Assembly: GCA_024276465.1 (NCBI GenBank)
Contig: JAJRXD010000081.1
Span: forward strand, 34,658 to 98,657
DNA: 64,000 bases
Direction of reading: 5' to 3'
DNA from: Deltaproteobacteria bacterium
GTDB lineage: Bacteria > Desulfobacterota > WTBG01 > CAIYCZ01 > CAIRTM01
The notes under the pieces: model-generated
The model's database searches: none
What the model was told of the DNA's origin: nothing
What the model saw: only the letters and a program-made list of their open reading frames with translations
Part shown: positions 61,972-64,000 of the stretch, piece by piece
Layout of the letters: every line of letters begins with the position of its first letter
Numbering within the stretch: the stretch's first letter is position 1
Position numbers and translations under genes: made by a program

Positions 61972-63795
61972 ATGAAAACACTCAGGACAGAAAATATAGA
62001 ACAGTATAATCCGGAAATTTTTTCAGACATTGACATCCACTTTGCCCGTTTTATGCTGAAGCTTTCCGGCAGGCATGACCCTGAACTTTTCCTTGCCTCA
62101 GCCCTGCTGAGCAGAAACACAGGAGCAGGTCATGTCTGTCTTGACCTTTCGACTGAGGCCGGGAAACAGATTCCTGAAAACCAGGGGGCTGATCCAGTTG
62201 TCTGCCCCGGGCTTTCCAAATGGATAAAAATTCTAATGGCCAGCCCTGTTGTTGGGGTTCCCGGTGATTTCAAACCTCTAATTCTTGACAATTCCTCAAG
62301 GCTTTATCTGCACAAATACTGGGAATATGAGCAAAAGCTTATTGATGAGTTAAGGAAGCGCGCAGCTGTCAGGCAGGATTTTTCCATGGAAAGTCTGAGC
62401 CGGGGGCTTTCCCGCCTTTTCCCTGACACAGAAAATAAAACAGCTGCATTTACTGTTGTTATGAAAAACTTTGCTGTCATATGCGGAGGCCCTGGCACAG
62501 GAAAGAGCACAACAGTTGCAAAAATTCTTGCTTTGCTTATTGAGCTTGCACAGAAGGATATAACAATAAAACTGGCTACTCCCACGGGAAAAGCAGCTGA
62601 CCGGCTCCAGGCAGCCATTAAAAAAGCGAAAAAAAAGCATCTGCAGGATTTATGCTCAGACCAGGTGGTGGAAGCAATTCCTGATTCTGTATCGACTTTG
62701 CACCGCCTGCTTGGTGCTGTGCCTGGCTCTGTAAAACAGCGTTACAATGAGGACAATCCCCTGCCAGCTGATGTGGTGGTTGTTGATGAAGCCTCAATGG
62801 TAGCTCTGCCTTTAATGACAAAGCTGTTTCTTGCCACACGGGCGGATGCAAAGATCATTATTCTTGGAGATAAGGATCAGCTTGCATCTGTTGAGGCTGG
62901 AGCGGTTCTGGGGGACATCTGCTGCAATGAAAGTGTACAGGTGTTTTCAGCAGATTTTTGCAGGGTTTTTAAAGAGGTTACAGAGGAGAATCTGCCTGTG
63001 TCGAGGGACACTGTTCCGAAACTTTATGACTGTATCAGCGAGCTTAAGAAAAACTATCGCTTTGGTGCTGACAGTGGAATCGGAAGGTTAAGCACTGCAG
63101 TAAATAAAGGTGCAGGAGATTCAGCACTGGAACTTTTGAAAACAGAAAAATATCCGGACATCTCATGGTTACAGCTTCCAAAACCGGGCAAGCTTGGCAG
63201 TTGCCTTGAAAGCAGGATACTTGCTTGGTTTGGCAATTTATTGAAATCACCGGGTGTTGCAGAAGCGTTTAAGCGCATTGAGCTGTTCCGGATTCTGTGC
63301 GCTTTGAGGAAAGGTCCGTTCGGGGTATCTGCTCTGAACAGGCTTTCGGAAAAAATTCTTGCTGATCAGAAGATGATAAACCCTGCCAGCCGATGGTATC
63401 ATGGCCGCCCGATTATAGTAATTAGAAATGACTATAACCTCAAGCTTTTCAACGGAGATACGGGCATAATATGGAAAGAGGAAAACAGCGACCCACGTGC
63501 TTTTTTTCAGGGGCAAAGCGGAACATTCCGGGATTTTGCCCCAGAGCTTCTGCCGGAGCATGAGACTGTTTATGCCATGACAGTCCACAAATCACAGGGC
63601 TCTGAGTTTGAAAATATTCTGATGATTTTACCGGAAAAAGAATCTCCTGTACTTACCCGTGAGCTTATCTATACTGGAATAACAAGGGCCACTAAAAGCG
63701 CGGAAATATGGATGAACAACAGAGTATTCAGGTCAGCAGTCAAAAAGCAGGTTGTTCGGGCATCAGGGCTCAGGAACGGGTTGTATAACACCTAA
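61972..63795 (+). CDS. recD: RecBCD exonuclease, alpha subunit
   Basis: A 607-residue SF1 5'-3' helicase. It has an N-terminal RecD-type domain (about 1-140), Walker A CGGPGTGKSTT (171-181), LATPTGKAADRLQAA, VVVDEASMVALPLM (motif II), LGDKDQLASVEAGAVLGDI, and the C-terminal motif YAMTVHKSQGSEFENILM with ELIYTGITRA. Length is typical of RecD from RecBCD. It starts 9 bases after the recB end and completes the recC-recB-recD operon order known from other Proteobacteria. Confidence 0.95.
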   Translation: MKTLRTENIEQYNPEIFSDIDIHFARFMLKLSGRHDPELFLASALLSRNTGAGHVCLDLSTEAGKQIPENQGADPVVCPGLSKWIKILMASPVVGVPGDFKPLILDNSSRLYLHKYWEYEQKLIDELRKRAAVRQDFSMESLSRGLSRLFPDTENKTAAFTVVMKNFAVICGGPGTGKSTTVAKILALLIELAQKDITIKLATPTGKAADRLQAAIKKAKKKHLQDLCSDQVVEAIPDSVSTLHRLLGAVPGSVKQRYNEDNPLPADVVVVDEASMVALPLMTKLFLATRADAKIIILGDKDQLASVEAGAVLGDICCNESVQVFSADFCRVFKEVTEENLPVSRDTVPKLYDCISELKKNYRFGADSGIGRLSTAVNKGAGDSALELLKTEKYPDISWLQLPKPGKLGSCLESRILAWFGNLLKSPGVAEAFKRIELFRILCALRKGPFGVSALNRLSEKILADQKMINPASRWYHGRPIIVIRNDYNLKLFNGDTGIIWKEENSDPRAFFQGQSGTFRDFAPELLPEHETVYAMTVHKSQGSEFENILMILPEKESPVLTRELIYTGITRATKSAEIWMNNRVFRSAVKKQVVRASGLRNGLYNT

Positions 63796-64000
63796 ATACT
63801 GCACCATCGTCATTATTGTTTCGATGCATATTTTGCACACCCTGCAATCATCCATTACCTGGTAGTGTCGTGTCAACAATATAAAGTCGCATGTCATTGC
63901 GAGCTTAGCGAAGCAATCTTGTGCTTTTTGCCAAAAAGATTGCCGCGGCCTTCGGCCTCGCAATGACTATCTTTGTTGCGCCGTTACAGGTTTGACACAA
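63796..64000. other. Intergenic end of window
   Basis: Beyond recD no gene is seen. The segment holds a REP-like inverted repeat (63893-63967) and, outside it, the words gtgtcaacaa (63880s) and gtttgacacaa (63990s), which may form an outer imperfect pair. Confidence 0.6.
63893..63967. repeat. REP/MITE-like palindromic element
   Basis: GTCATTGCGAG (63893-63903) pairs exactly with CTCGCAATGAC (63957-63967); an inner pair GCAATCTT (63913-63920) and AAGATTGC (63936-63943) and a small ccgcggccttcggcc hairpin lie between. This kind of sequence is common as a repeated intergenic element in many bacterial genomes. No transposase is present. Confidence 0.8.

Noticed and set aside
63893..63967. CRISPR repeat or tRNA-like fold at the window end
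   Set aside because: It is a single palindrome without regular spacers, and no cloverleaf with conserved tRNA bases can be drawn.

Overview
The window looks like chromosomal DNA of a Gram-negative, probably deltaproteobacterial (Desulfobacterota, Desulfobacterales-like) bacterium of moderate GC. This rests on a TonB-dependent receptor, outer-membrane and lipoprotein signals, an ABC-exported O-antigen-type locus, NtrC-type regulation, large calcium-binding TSP3/dockerin proteins, RecBCD and many sulfotransferases. The species cannot be named from the sequence. No rRNA, tRNA, CRISPR array or transposase was seen.

Region 1 (1-22.2 kb) is a surface-polysaccharide locus, mostly on the minus strand. 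It holds GT4 and GT2 glycosyltransferases, three sulfotransferases, a FemAB-like transferase, methyltransferases, two tandem FdtA/QdtA-type sugar ketoisomerases, the Wzt/Wzm ABC exporter and, about 10 kb away, a frameshifted FdtB-type sugar aminotransferase. Between and beside these lie three nucleotidyltransferase or toxin-antitoxin-like modules (11.8-13.7, 14.2-14.7 and 21.3-22.2 kb), a large secreted LamG/beta-propeller/TSP3/dockerin protein and many copies of a degenerate dispersed repeat.

Region 2 (22.4-28.1 kb) is a compact minus-strand operon: periplasmic binding protein, sensor kinase, sigma-54 response regulator and TonB-dependent receptor, suggesting sensing and uptake of one ligand.

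Region 3 (28.7-45.2 kb) is the most distinctive part. It is a dissociated (type II) ketosynthase pathway: KS, a Cys-less KS resembling a chain-length factor, FabG-type ketoreductase, an unusually long ACP, a second KS, an NAD(P)-dependent reductase resembling thioester reductases and a double-hotdog dehydratase. Around it lie two sulfotransferases, a free-standing 2-oxoacid-dehydrogenase-type acyltransferase domain, an SDR, two alpha/beta hydrolases, a GT1 glycosyltransferase and a sugar nucleotidyltransferase. My inference is a pathway for a sulfated glycolipid or glycosylated polyketide, logically similar to heterocyst glycolipid synthesis but built from separate proteins.

Region 4 (45.3-64 kb) holds tgt, a LolA-like periplasmic protein, a TSP3/Cys-rich secreted protein, two FMN-binding split-barrel proteins, an FG-GAP repeat protein, an M16 peptidase pair and recC-recB-recD.

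Five genes are interrupted in an otherwise intact frame: three by in-frame stops (methyltransferase, TSP3/Cys-rich protein, RecB) and two by single-base frameshifts (FdtB-like, chain-length-factor-like KS). Whether these are real decay or consensus errors is the main uncertainty of the annotation.
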